Part shown: in pieces, positions 1-10,595 of the stretch
Numbering within the stretch: the first letter of the stretch is position 1
Layout of the letters: the number at the start of each line of letters is the position of its first letter
NCBI RefSeq assembly: GCF_025024155.1
Contig: NW_026251727.1
Location: 186,001-250,000 of the forward strand
DNA length: 64,000 bases
Source: Gamsiella multidivaricata
Taxonomy: Eukaryota; Mortierellomycota; Mortierellomycetes; Mortierellales; Mortierellaceae
Direction: 5' to 3'
Notes under the pieces: generated by a model
What the model saw: only the letters and a program-made list of their open reading frames with translations
Told to the model about the DNA's origin: nothing
Databases searched by the model: none
Program-made: the position numbers and the translations under genes

Positions 1-1056
1 AGCTATGGCCTTCCTCCCAATTTTTCCGGTGCTGTGGGTTCTGTGCAGAGCATGGAAATGAGGTACGTCCAAATTCCCGTTTCTCTTGATATCCTCCCCC
101 ATAGAGGCATAGGCCCCTGTGGATGGTGCAGGGTTGTCGTTGCAAGGCATGGATCTCGGCGGGTGGATAGGATCATCCATGTTGGCGATAGAATGGCGGT
201 GTGGCCGCATACTGGGTCGTTGAACATAGTGTTTGATCTTCGCGCCCGAAACGCTGGCATCCTTGCTGGCGCTGCTCTGATCCAGGTTGGGACCCGATTG
301 CGTTGAAAAGAGGGCAGTCAGTGCAGAGACACCCTTCGTGGGCCTTTGTCGCGGCCGTTCAGGGATAACACCAACACTGTTGCGTTTGGAGTGCCGCCTG
401 GCCAGTGGAGCGCCGCCGCCGCTGATAGATCCTTTTCGGCTGCTGTTATCGGTCGTGGATGAAGAAGATGAGGATCTCAGAAATTTGGAGACGTAGATGC
501 CAGGAGACAGCGCAGTGGGTGAGCGGAGGAGTCCTCCTGCGACAGCGTTCTTGATAGCAAGTTCTTGATTGGCAGTATTGATGACGATGGCTGGTCGGTC
601 AAGAGATGCACTAGAGGAAGTGGAAATTGAGGGTAATCCTGTGGGTGTAGTAGACTTGAGTGCTGGCTGTACAAGGAATTTGATGGTGGGCTGTCGCTGT
701 TGCTGTTGTTGTTGTTGCCGTTGTTGTTGCTGATCTGTATCCTGGGCCTCGCTGGTGGTTGCGGAGGCGGGAGAAGTTAAAGAAGGATGCTCCGACGGAG
801 AGAGAGGATGAGGTACTGGAGGGATTGGCAGTATTGTTGATGCACCCTCCAGCGGACCTTCCAATGAGCCCTCCAGAGGGCCCTTGAAAGGCGAGAGTGT
901 GATGGAATCAACTGTGGGGCCAATTGGTTGCAGTTGCTCTTCGTTGTCGCCGTGTTCCTGTCCCTGGATGGGTCCTGGATCAACAGTAAGGGATCTCTGT
1001 GGAGTTTGCGGGGTTTGCGGGGGAGGAGGCGAGCTGTTGGAGTAGGTGCTCTGCAT
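1..1056 (-). CDS. Q/S/P-rich low-complexity protein, partial (3' part beyond window)
   Basis: One frame stays open from an ATG at 1054-1056 to the window edge, about 352 codons with no stop. It begins MQSTYSNSSPPPPQTPQTP and runs through a Ser/Pro-rich stretch. A Gln run interrupted by Arg follows at about 691-735, then a Ser/Thr-rich segment, a Gly run, and basic patches such as RRHSKR and RPRQRP. The composition is that of an intrinsically disordered regulatory or scaffold protein; no folded domain is visible in this part. The divergent NPP gene starts 555 bases away. I do not recognise the family. The lack of a stop in 1 kb and the consistent low-complexity reading support real coding. An intron could lie within the reading and the true C-terminus is outside the window. 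Confidence 0.6.
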   Translation of the reverse strand, partial: MQSTYSNSSPPPPQTPQTPQRSLTVDPGPIQGQEHGDNEEQLQPIGPTVDSITLSPFKGPLEGSLEGPLEGASTILPIPPVPHPLSPSEHPSLTSPASATTSEAQDTDQQQQRQQQQQQQRQPTIKFLVQPALKSTTPTGLPSISTSSSASLDRPAIVINTANQELAIKNAVAGGLLRSPTALSPGIYVSKFLRSSSSSSTTDNSSRKGSISGGGAPLARRHSKRNSVGVIPERPRQRPTKGVSALTALFSTQSGPNLDQSSASKDASVSGAKIKHYVQRPSMRPHRHSIANMDDPIHPPRSMPCNDNPAPSTGAYASMGEDIKRNGNLDVPHFHALHRTHSTGKIGRKAIA

Positions 1057-1611
1057 GGTGACACGAACGAAGCACTACAGATTGATGAAAATATGGAATG
1101 AAATGAGGATCCAATACGCTAAAAGAGACCTGTGTGGCAGCGCGTGTGGGGTGTCAAGTGTAAAGTGTGGGGTGTGGAGTGTGAAGAGCGGATGGGGAAG
1201 TGGCTCATGGGGAATGGAGAGGAGGCTGATCCCGTTGATCCCCTCCTTTGCCTCTGACTGGCTGACACGGCTGTGCGTGCGGCTGGCCCCGTTTTCCTCT
1301 CCGTGCACTGACGGTGCTCTCATTTGAAGGATGACAGTCAGTCCGTGCGGACTAATTGGGCTGGATTTTCATAACTGATCGATCCATGTCCAGGCGACCC
1401 AGGGCGCAAGCAACGGGACGGAGCAAACAAACAATCAACTCCAACATCTTTGCACACTGGGTAGTGGAATCCCTCTTTTCTTTTCCCTTCCCTTCCCTCT
1501 CTCAATCTCATTCATCCCATCTCCATCCCCATCCCAATCCTGGTCGCTGTCTTGCCATCCAGAAAACCATAGCGCTCAATTGTCGGCAATTACAGGATCG
1601 CTCCTCTACTC
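1057..1611. promoter_or_regulatory. divergent intergenic region between the Q/S-rich gene and NPP
   Basis: 555 bases between two head-to-head starts. It contains a GTG-rich stretch at about 1137-1200 (repeated GTGTGGRGTG-like words) and a pyrimidine-rich CCTTCCC/CATCC stretch at 1475-1545 just upstream of NPP, typical of promoters in this window. No discrete element could be assigned. Confidence 0.4.
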
Positions 1612-3763
1612 ATGCATCCCACCAATAAGATGGCAAGTGGTGATGGCAGCAAGTCCCGGCCTAGCTCAGCCATCTGGACCCAACTGTCGAAACCCGCAGA
1701 GAAGAGTCGTATCCGCTCAGGATTTGATCAGCTGAAGAGCCGGTCATCCTTCCTCCACTCCCCAGACTCCTCGACTCTTGAGGATACTCTCTTCAATCCC
1801 AAGGGACGCAAGGTATGAAAGAGTGGACTTTGTGCTCCCTGTGCTCCCTGTTCGTTCCGGAGGAAATCAATAGTTCACCTTATTTCAAACCATGCGATGC
1901 AATGCAGGTTTCTCCTTCCAGGCTCAATTGCACCCATATAAACAAACACACGTCCGCAGCTGGGAAATATTAACTGGAAACAATGTTCCTGAATTATTTT
2001 CTGAAAATAGCCCTGGTCATTGGCGAGAAAGTGGTCAATCCTCAAACGAGACTACCGAGAATCCAGGACGATAAGGATCGCGACGCTCGTCATTCTAGCC
2101 TTTTGGTCTCTATGGCTCACTTCATCCATTTATCGAGGCCTCCTACGAGATCCAAGGGAAATCAGCAGACATCTTTCGCGTCAAGAACGAGCCAAGAACA
2201 TCATGTGTAATTCCAGGATATCAGAACCAATTCCGCGGCCGCCTCAGATCCGTTCTAATGGGACCCATGAATTTGATCCGACTGTGATTGTTCTCTCATT
2301 CGATGGTCTGCGGGCAGACTATCTCACCCGCGGCCTTACGCCTAACATTCTCAGCGTCGGTAAGCGCGAAGCATGACAAGGATTGCTTTATGGGTTGAGT
2401 TAACCGACCCCCTTTCTGCCTCCGTGTTGTTAAATCTATCTTTTGTACTTATCTACCGTTTTCGTTCTAGGCATGAAGGGTGTGGTTGCAGAATACATGC
2501 GACCTTCGTTCCCGACATTGACGTTCCCGAACCATTACTCGATGATCACTGGTCTATACCCTTCCAGCCACGGTATCGTCGCCAACATGTTCTATGACCC
2601 TAAGTTCAAGGAGGATTTCAACTACAAGATTCCCGAAAAGAGCTGGGACCCTAAATGGTGGGGAGATGAACCTGTAAGTCCTTTGTCGGCTCTTCTATAT
2701 CTCAAACATACGTTTAACAAAGCGAATCCGCCATGTCTAATTTTTTTTCTTGTCGTGCATTTTTGACTTTTTTTTTTCCATAGATTTGGGAGACGGCAGT
2801 TCTGCAGAACCAACGATCGGGAGTGATAATGTGGCCAGGTGGGGAGTCATTAAGACCCGTTCGTCCAACATATCATGTCCGATATCGTTCGAGTACACCT
2901 GTGCTGGAAAAGATGGAGACCGTACTGGATTGGATTGATAAACCCAAAAAGGAGCGGCCAACTGTCATGGCAGTTTACATCTCTGAAGTCGACACTGCGG
3001 GACACGACTTTGGACCAGACGGAAAGCGATGTAATGCAATACAATGTCATGGATCTGAGTTCAACTGGCTATAACCGATCATCATGGAGATACAGCTAAC
3101 CAGATACTTTTACTTTCTCAATGGAATAATGTATATGTAGCACAGATGGCATTGGGCGAGGTCGATAATGCTCTAGGTACATTACTCGACGGACTTCGAG
3201 CCCGAAACCTGGACAGGGTTGTGAATCTGATTTTGGTGAGCGACCACGGGATGTCCTATGTTAGCCATGCAAAATGCATCTATTACGACGACTACATCGA
3301 CACATCCGACCTTTTGTTCGAAGAGTCCCTGCAACCCCATCTCGGCATCCGAACTAAGGACCCCAAGAAACTCCACGACATCTACCAGACTCTCAAGCAC
3401 GTCCAACAAAAGGATCACCTTCCCTTTCAGGTTTACAAACGAGAAGAGTTGCCGGTCCGATACAACTATGCGAACAATGACAGGATCGCACCGGTGATCG
3501 TATTGGCGGATCCGGGATATGTCATGACACGAAGGGATATGGGGTTGGCGGTGGCAGGTGTTCATGGATGGGATAATGAGATGGAGGATATGCGAGCCAT
3601 CTTCATGGCCTCTGGACCTTCGTTCCCGAACCATGGACCTGAGAAGCTGCAGCCGTTTGAGAATGTGGAGCTGTACGAGATTATTGCACGGACAGTCGGC
3701 TTGCGGATCAAAGATGGCGCGACAGATGGAGTCCTCAACGGATATGTCTCAAGACCATGTTAG
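1612..3763 (+). CDS. type II membrane ectonucleotide pyrophosphatase/phosphodiesterase (NPP family)
   Basis: Five exons (1612-1812, 2011-2359, 2471-2673, 2784-3030, 3141-3763) give 540 residues; the summed length is in frame. A basic N-terminal tail precedes a single membrane segment (TLVILAFWSLWLTSSIY) and then an extracytoplasmic type I phosphodiesterase domain. The NPP signatures are present: the first metal-site Asp in VIVLSFDGLRADY, the nucleophile Thr in FPTLTFPNHYSMITGLYP, the second-metal Asp in SEVDTAGHDFGPD, and the Asp and His of SDHGM. The later metal-site His is in AGVHGWDN. The family hydrolyses nucleotide or lipid phosphodiester bonds at the cell surface or in the vacuole/secretory lumen. 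Length and layout match fungal NPPs. Exon 1 is the least certain part because its 198-base intron contains other possible acceptors. The gene is followed by the convergent VAP gene 305 bases away. Confidence 0.88.
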
Positions 3764-4068
3764 AAACATATAGAACATAAAGACTATAACCAATTTGCAT
3801 TCATAGACAAAATGAATGATAGGTTAAATCTATTTTTATTCTCATGGCCTGTCATTAAGAAGAAGAAAAAGAAGAAAAGGAAAGAAGGGCATCAAGACTA
3901 TACGACATGAACTGCAAAAAGCATCGTTAAAAGAACAATATGGTTATAAGTATCTCTCCGAACCCTTCTCAATGCCGAATGCGTAAAATGGCACAGCCCA
4001 ACACTTAAAGAGAAAAAGGTTAGCAGAGGGGGTCATGGTGACGAGATTGTGTATGCACGTTAAACATC
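3764..4068. other. convergent 3' intergenic region between NPP and VAP
   Basis: 305 bases between two stop codons, A-rich on the plus strand (for example GAAGAAGAAAAAGAAGAAAAGG at 3857-3878). Probably the two 3' UTRs. No RNA gene or other ORF seen. Confidence 0.5.
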
Positions 4069-5575
4069 TTAGAAGAAGAGGTAAGCAAACAAAAAGGCGA
4101 TAACAGCTGCCCCAGCGAGATAGCTAATAGGATAGCCCTCCTGCTGGTGCTTCAAATGAACGGCAGTCATCATGGGTGCAGAAGACGACCCAGCTTCGGG
4201 CTTGCGTTGACGCAGCTAATCATTAGCGAATAAATAGTAAAAGTTGAGATCAATTGACCACTTCTCCGCCTCCTGAGAACGCAGCAGAAACAAAAAAAAA
4301 CGAAGCATAAAACTTACAGTGCTAGCTTCACTTTGTAGCTTCTCCATGTTGCTCTGCAAGGACCTGATGGTCTCATGGGCGGCTTCAAGTTCGTGCCTCA
4401 AGGCACTCACATCTGCGCCAGAGGCTGCTGCTGATGATGAATTCGATAATGGAAGTCCTGGCGCCGCAGCTATAGTAGAAGTGGGAGCGACGTGATGAAC
4501 CGGCGACGCAGGAGCAGGGACCGTGTGGCTGTTGATGGTGCTGTGAGTGCTGTGGGTCGCCGAAGAGACACGGGAGGAAGTAAGCTCGTCCTCCTCCTTG
4601 ATCTGCGTAATTTCATGCTCAATCGGTGGCAGGAAAGCACACCGGATCTTCTTTTCCCGGATCTGATCCCTGGCCTCTCTTTCGATTGTTGGCCACTAAA
4701 CAGAAGCGAAATGTCAAAGAAGGGAAGTAAAACAAAAAATACGCAGCAGATGGTTGTCAGAAAGTTGGTTTTTTCTTTACGGTGAAGTATGGGGTCGATG
4801 ATTCTCATTATAGGATGTAAACTGTTATAACCCAAAGGACCCCTTACCAAGTCTTGTGGGGACAATTGCTCACGCTCAGCCGTGATAGCGACGCTCTGGA
4901 CCAGGAATTTATCCTTGCATCTAAAATCAATGGGTGGATCCTCCTTCATGGCCTGCATTTGCACTAAAAACCAGTGATAAAAAGATAATGGCCGGTGTTA
5001 ATGTCTGGTCATCGTAGCAAGGATGTATTGGACCGCTGCGTGTGGTGGCGGCGTGAGGCTCATGGAGTTCTTCTTGTGCTCCTTGCTTCTGTGGTCCTTT
5101 TTCCGTAAACAGATGGACTTGGCGGATGAACTGACGCAAGCCTTTTGGCATTCGATCGCTATTCCTGCGAGGTCTCTGTTGTTTCCACTGCTCGGCTGCT
5201 GTGATTGTGGGTGTTATTCCTGTTACTGCTCTTCTTTTGAACGCTGTACTCTGTAAAGAAAGGATTACCTTGGACCTCCAGTTCCTCACCCGCCTCGACA
5301 CGTCCAGAGTTGGGACGCACACAGTACTGCTTGGGGGCAGTGGTCTTGACCTTGAAGGCGATGGGCAGCTGGGTCGGGTTGCGGATGATGAGGGATTCCT
5401 TGATGGGTTCCGTCAAAGGTCCTATAATGAAATGACGCGTGTTGAGTGAATGAGGCAATGCATGAGGAAGGATGACAATTAACAAGCCAAAGAAGGATCG
5501 CGGCTCTTGGTGAGGTATGTATGTGTGCTTACTGCGAAAGCCCAGTTGGGCGGATGGCTCGAGTTCGATCGACAT
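4069..5575 (-). CDS. VAP/Scs2-like ER tail-anchored MSP-domain protein
   Basis: Five exons on the minus strand (5533-5575, 5269-5421, 4848-4963, 4318-4695, 4069-4215) give 278 residues in frame. The N-terminal major sperm protein (MSP) domain starts MSIELEPSAQLGFRRPLTEP. It holds the conserved block FKVKTTAPKQYCVRPNSGR used by VAPs to bind FFAT peptides, followed by CKDKFLVQSVAI. A Ser/Thr-rich linker leads to a predicted coiled coil (LRHELEAAHETIRSLQSNME) and a C-terminal membrane anchor (ISYLAGAAVIAFLFAYLFF) ending at the stop. This is the standard VAP architecture: an ER-anchored receptor for lipid-transfer and contact-site proteins. All splice junctions are GT-AG and phase-consistent. The family assignment is firm; which paralogue (Scs2 or Scs22 type) cannot be told. 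Confidence 0.93.
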
Positions 5576-5851
5576 TTGGATGAAGAGTGTCTTTCCTGAG
5601 TGAGTGTGATTACGGGCGGCTGGAGTGGGGATGAAAAAAAGTATGCGATTGTGTAAAGCAAGAAAAGGTTGTGTGATGGAAAGAAGAAGAAAAAGAGGCT
5701 GCAGTGCTGAATGCAGATGTTCACTTCATATCATATAGCCTCGTGCTGTGCTCCGTGACGGCGCCTTTTATTATCACCACAACCACACCTGGAGCCAAGG
5801 AAAGTAATCTGCACCATCATATCTCTCTGCATCGGAGAATGATCTCTCTCT

Positions 5852-5882
<31 letters not shown>

Positions 5883-6833
5883 ACTCGAAAACCAATCCTC
5901 ATCGACGCTGTTGTCAACCAACAGCGTGCTCAGTCAAGTGCGTGCGCTGGCACGCTCACATATGATAATACGCCTTAAATGAACACGGGCTCAACCGCAG
6001 TTACAAACTTGCATTCTCTTCAAACGCAGCAGGCGAGAGCGCAAGCATACATGTGGATTGCATCCATATTCTATTCCTGAACTGCTAATAATGACATGAA
6101 CTAGAGATGCGTGTAATATGAGGCTTGAGACTTGAAGGGGCTTACCTCGGATACACAGTTAGTTGATCTTGTGCTCATCAAAAAAGAATATGAAAATTAG
6201 TGGCAAAAGGACACGAGCGACCGCAGGCTTCTCATAAGAAACCCATTGGGCCAGAGGAAAGAAAAAAGGTAGGGTGTAGCCTTTGTCCAAACAACCCCAT
6301 ATTCGACTCGACCCCCGCAATCTACTCTTTTGGCCCTGTATCTGCATAATGTTGCTGTATTGGGGTGGACACCCAATTGCCCTGTGCATTGAGTAGTCCT
6401 GTTGTTTATGTCCGGTCGCGATAAGCTGCAAGGAAATAGGGCCAGTGATTGTTGAGCATTGACACGTCTTATTTCCCTGCAATGTTTTTCCTTCTCCACA
6501 CTGTATCACCCTTTTTTAGTTGGTCCGATCCAAACCTTCATTTCCCTTTCCCTCTTTCTCCGCACTTCACTTCCTCCCCCTCCACTTCTTCTTCTCTCTT
6601 TCACTCTTTCATTCTTTTGTTCGTCCATTCATTTTATTCTTCAACTCCCCTCCCCACTCTCCTTCTTTTCATTTCCTTTGTTACGCCCAACACTCCCTAC
6701 TCTCCCCTTTTCATTGTATTCTTTTTCTTATTGTTATCCTTCTTTTGCAATCAACATTTCCCACTCCCCACTCCCCACTCTTTAGTCTTCACCCTCCACA
6801 GACACCTATCTCCAATTGATAACACCAAACAAA
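5576..6833. promoter_or_regulatory. divergent intergenic region, VAP and acidic unknown gene
   Basis: About 1.26 kb between head-to-head starts. It contains an imperfect (TC)n tract at 5842-5882 and a long pyrimidine-rich stretch at about 6520-6800 (CCCTTTCCCTCTTTCTCC-like) just upstream of the plus-strand gene, resembling fungal core promoters with CT tracts. ORFs in these tracts are low-complexity shadows and were not called. Confidence 0.45.
5842..5882. repeat. imperfect (TC)n microsatellite
   Basis: Dinucleotide TC run with two interruptions (TCTG and TCGC), between the VAP gene and its plus-strand neighbour. Confidence 0.9.
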
Positions 6834-8776
6834 ATGCAGATCCCATCTACAGAGTCTGCTCGTGCCATGGTAACCTTCAATTATTCGCCCTCAGACCCCC
6901 TCCATATCCATATCCATATCCATATCCATATCCATATCTCCAATTAGCGTCCTCTTCACACTCCACTCATGCATTTTACATGCACTCTAATCATTAGGCA
7001 CAAGAAGTCCTCAGGGCCCACCTTTGTCAGCGCTATCACGATCTCGCCTCCTGGGCCTCCGAGCCGCTCAAGCAGCGACTCCATTACCTCGCTCGTCCAG
7101 ATGGCTCTAATCTTAAAGATCTCCTCATGCTCGGAGGTTCAACCTCGTCATTTGCCTTCGAAGCCAAACAGACTCAGGTTTTGGAATCCATGCGCGAACG
7201 CTGGTCTCCAGACCAATCCCCTCTCGCGCCGCCTGATACTGCGATCGTGAATTGCTCCTCCTGGGACACTGCACCCGTGTTCCGACGAGATCTCGATTCC
7301 GAGACCGTTCAGGCCTTGATTCCGGTGGGGAATCTCGTCTCTTTGGATGACCTTTGGGGAATCGTGCTGCTGGCAGAGGCTGCAGGGACAGAGGAAGGTA
7401 GGAATGGTGAAGTGGCTACCTGGAAGTATCATCACTTAATAGTCCTTCCTCAGAAGGACTTGTTGGACCAGTGGACGCTTCTAAGTGGCTGTCATCATTA
7501 TCAGCCCTTGAAGGTGGCCTCCCCGATACCAGCACCTCCATTACCACAACAACACACACTTGCACAACCTGCCAACCTGAACGACGACGATGATTCCGAT
7601 GATGACTATTGGGGTCAATATGGAGACCCAGAGGACTCTCCCACTGAGGGGTCCTCGTCCAAGGGGTTTGCGCGAGGCTTCGTATCGACCGCCGCTGCCG
7701 CCAATGTAGAGGACGACGATGATGATGAGGAGTACTGGGGGAAGTACGCGGAGGAACAAACCCAATCGGACAAGGGCAAGAAACAGCAGCCGGAGCATGA
7801 TCATCATCCTCTGGACCTTCCAGTTTATGAAGGTCACGAGAGTCATGGGGGTGGATCCGAAACCAGACGGATCTTGGCCTGTGTACCAGAATCCTCCAAG
7901 CCCGCTGTCATCCCTGCTGCTGTGGCAGATCCTGGCCAGGTCGATCCTACGACTCTGACCATACTTCTTGAGAAACTGGTCACAGATGGCGACCACGGAC
8001 AAGACGAGAGTGCTGCTTCCCGAAGCACCCCCGCAGCAGGTCGAGATAACGATATTGTCGATGGTGGCGCAGATAACGACAAGAGCTGTGACCACGAGAA
8101 CGATGCTGCCCTGCATCCTCTAGGCTTGCAGGCAAATGATGAGAGCCTGCATTTGTGTGAGAACTTTCAGCGTCCAGGCATTGTCGAGGATGACGATTTC
8201 TCTGCGTCTGCGTCTGCTTCGAATTCTCAGAGCTGGAACTCGAGCGCGAGCACTGGTTCGAGATCAAGGTCCCAATCATTTTCGACATCGATCTCCTCGA
8301 CGTCGTCCCGAGCCACGGTCACGACCGCTGCCCTTAATGCCGCCAGTACCAGCTTCATTGAAAAAAAGTCGAACACCAATGCTATAGCGATAACATCGGG
8401 CATGGTAGCACAAGAACAAAGTTATCAGTCGCCATCGTCATTCGACCACGGAGATGATAACCCCATGTTATTGATGTTGTCGTCGTCGTCGCATTCGCAG
8501 TCGCGCCCCCAGTCAACGACCTCCCCCATGAGTGCCATCTCAAGCACCGATTCTGCATTCTATGAGACTTGCTTTGATGATGAGAAGTCTTTGCTGGTCA
8601 GAAATACTACAACCGCCACGGCCACTGCCACCACTGCGGCAGCAGCATTGCCAGACGAGAGCGTCCGCCAGTCCCTTCGATCCGTTGTCAGGAAGGCCTC
8701 GGTCTCTGGGATGTCAAAGGAAGAACTCCTCGAGATGCTGAACGTCATCTATGAGGACGTGGGTATCCAAGCGTAG
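6834..8776 (+). CDS. uncharacterised acidic/Ser-rich protein with duplicated D-rich YWGxY motif
   Basis: Exon 1 (6834-6869) encodes MQIPSTESARAM. It joins in phase 0 to a single long exon (6998-8776), giving 604 residues. The N-terminal third looks folded (LRAHLCQRYHDLASW, then a block ending LTLLSGCHHYQPL-like sequence). Two similar acidic motifs follow at about residues 205-222 (DDSDDDYWGQYGDPED) and 248-265 (DDDDDEEYWGKYAEEQ). A Ser-rich disordered region (SASASASNSQSWNSS) follows, ending in a helical acidic C-terminus (MSKEELLEMLNVIYEDVGIQ). I do not recognise the family. The N-terminus and the conserved-looking C-terminal helix suggest a protein specific to this fungal lineage rather than random coding. 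The intron holds a hexanucleotide repeat. Confidence 0.82.
6901..6936. repeat. (TCCATA)6 hexanucleotide repeat inside intron 1 of the acidic unknown gene
   Basis: Six perfect TCCATA units, entirely within the 128-base intron 6870-6997. Confidence 0.93.
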
Positions 8777-9009
8777 ACCTCGCCGCGACCTCACAGTACA
8801 TTTCGAAACCTCTTTCTTCTATACATATAAGGTACTCTACTTGCAATTCCATGCCCATATCCAAATACAAACTTACGGCAATAAACAAAGGCGGTGTGGG
8901 CAGATAAATACTTTGTTCCAATGACGCGTTGTAGACAGAAGCTCGTAGCTGACGCTCAGAGATCAGTCCACTCAAGGAATTCACAACCTATTAGGTGCCA
9001 TACATGTGG

Positions 9010-9050
<41 letters not shown>

Positions 9051-9259
9051 GCGCCTGCACTTACACAACGCCGTATTACTTCATTTGCGTAGGGCACGCG
9101 CACTGACCAGAACAAAAAAAAAAAAAAAAAACGAATAATACGATCAGAAGGCAAAAAAGGAAATCTCAAAACAAAGACTACGAAGACGCTATACAAAGGA
9201 AAGAGGAGAAGAAAGCACGATGAAGCAGATGGCGAGACGAGGTTCGATAAACTCTTTTC
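8777..9259. other. convergent intergenic region with long poly(T) and poly(A) runs
   Basis: Between the stops of the acidic unknown gene and the zinc-finger gene. It contains T36 at 9014-9049 and A18 at 9114-9131, about 64 bases apart, which could pair as a hairpin in either transcript. No gene seen. Confidence 0.7.
9014..9049. repeat. poly(T) run, 36 bases
   Basis: Uninterrupted T36, the longest homopolymer in the window, lying between two convergent genes. It could be the reverse complement of a retroposon poly(A) tail, but I saw no flanking duplication. Confidence 0.9.
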
Positions 9260-10595
9260 TCAGGGCTGCGGGTAAAACGGTGTGAAGTTCGTAAACGGCA
9301 TCTTTGGTGCGCATTTCTCCTTATCGTGGCGATGAATCCGCACATGCTGATTCAAGTTATCGCTGCGCGAGAATCTCTTGAGACACCCAGGATGCGAGCA
9401 TAAGAATGCTATGCGCAAAAAAAGAAAAGAAAATAGCGAAATAGCGTTAACATGACATGAATTAACCAAAACAAGCGTTCATCATGCAATCAAAGAAGGT
9501 TTACAGAAGGAAAGGAAAAAGAAAAAAAAACTTACGTTTCTCCAAGGTATGGACGGACCGCACATGCCTTTTCAAATGCTCCGAACGCTTGAACAGCTTG
9601 CCACAGTCATCCAAAATGCATGTAAACACTCTCCTCTGCGAATCCGGGTTCAACGACGCGCGACGCTGCGGCTTCGGCCTAGCCCCAGCTTCACCACCTC
9701 CATCCAACATCGGATTCGGCAGGAGCGAAGAATCCGACGAGGAGTTTGGGATCATGGCCGTGCTCAACTCAAACCGCGCTGCGCCGTCGAATGACGAATC
9801 AAGCAGCTCATGCGACTGTGTCACTGGGTATAGAGAGCCCACAGACCCATGTCGTGGGATGGTATGTCCTATGAAATCCTTTGGCATATCGAATCGCGAG
9901 AGATCCGAATCACGCAGCGGCAGCGAGTTCACTCTGCTTATTGATCGTACTCCAGGGGAGGAATTGATACCAAAGGTAGGGCTTGAGCTGTCAAGGGAGG
10001 AGGTGGGGGAGTACGAGATCAGCGCATTGGCTACTTGGGTGTCATCCATGTCTTGTGCAGCAAAAGAGGCTTGATTACTTTGGCAAGGGAACGGGTCGTT
10101 GGGGAAGTAGAAAGGAGATTTTAAGGGCGCTATAGTCTCCATGTTAGAGGAGGAGCTGAGGGTGTCCATTTGGAAGGGGTGGATGGGGGCTTGAGAGGTG
10201 TATTGCGTGGTGCTGGGCGGCATCGCGGACAGCCTGAGACCTGACTGGACGGAGGGTCGCTCTTCGAGGGGAGGGGAGACTGTGTAGTTTGGGTTGAATA
10301 TTGGTTGTACAATCGAAGTTTGGAATTGGCCGCTCATTTGCTGCTGTTGTTGTTGCTGTTGCTGCTGTTGTTGCTGTTGCTGGTTGAAATGATATTCTTG
10401 AGTCGGGTTACTAACGAGGTGCTTTGGCAGCATGGTATTGTGGCGGAGATCAGAGAGTTGCATGTACGATGGTGCAGATAGCGAGCGGTAAAAAAGAGGT
10501 GTGGCCCCAAGTGTGGTGGGAGCGGTCGTAGTTGTTGCTCCTGCTGTTGTAGAGATTATACTCATGATTTGCTCGTTAGGGCTGAAGAGCGCCAT
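9260..10595 (-). CDS. C2H2 zinc-finger transcription factor, Msn2/Msn4-like
   Basis: Two exons (9536-10595 and 9260-9408) give 402 residues in frame. The first 315 or so residues are low-complexity activation-type sequence: a 15-Gln run at about residues 72-86, Ser/Thr/Pro-rich stretches, and DSSSPTFGINSSPGVRSISR-like Ser-Arg sites. Two adjacent C2H2 fingers lie at the C-terminus: CILDDCGKLFKRSEHLKRH plus VRSVH, linked by TLEKPF to CSHPGCLKRFSRSDNLNQH plus VRIH. The intron falls exactly in the inter-finger linker. The RSEHLKRH and RSDNLNQH recognition helices match the Msn2/Msn4/Com2 type, which binds CCCCT stress elements; that specificity is inferred. Expected role: nuclear stress- or nutrient-responsive regulator. 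Confidence 0.9.
10338..10382. repeat. CAG/CAA repeat encoding a 15-Gln tract
   Basis: Mixed CAA/CAG codons on the minus strand, in frame inside the zinc-finger factor. Confidence 0.9.
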
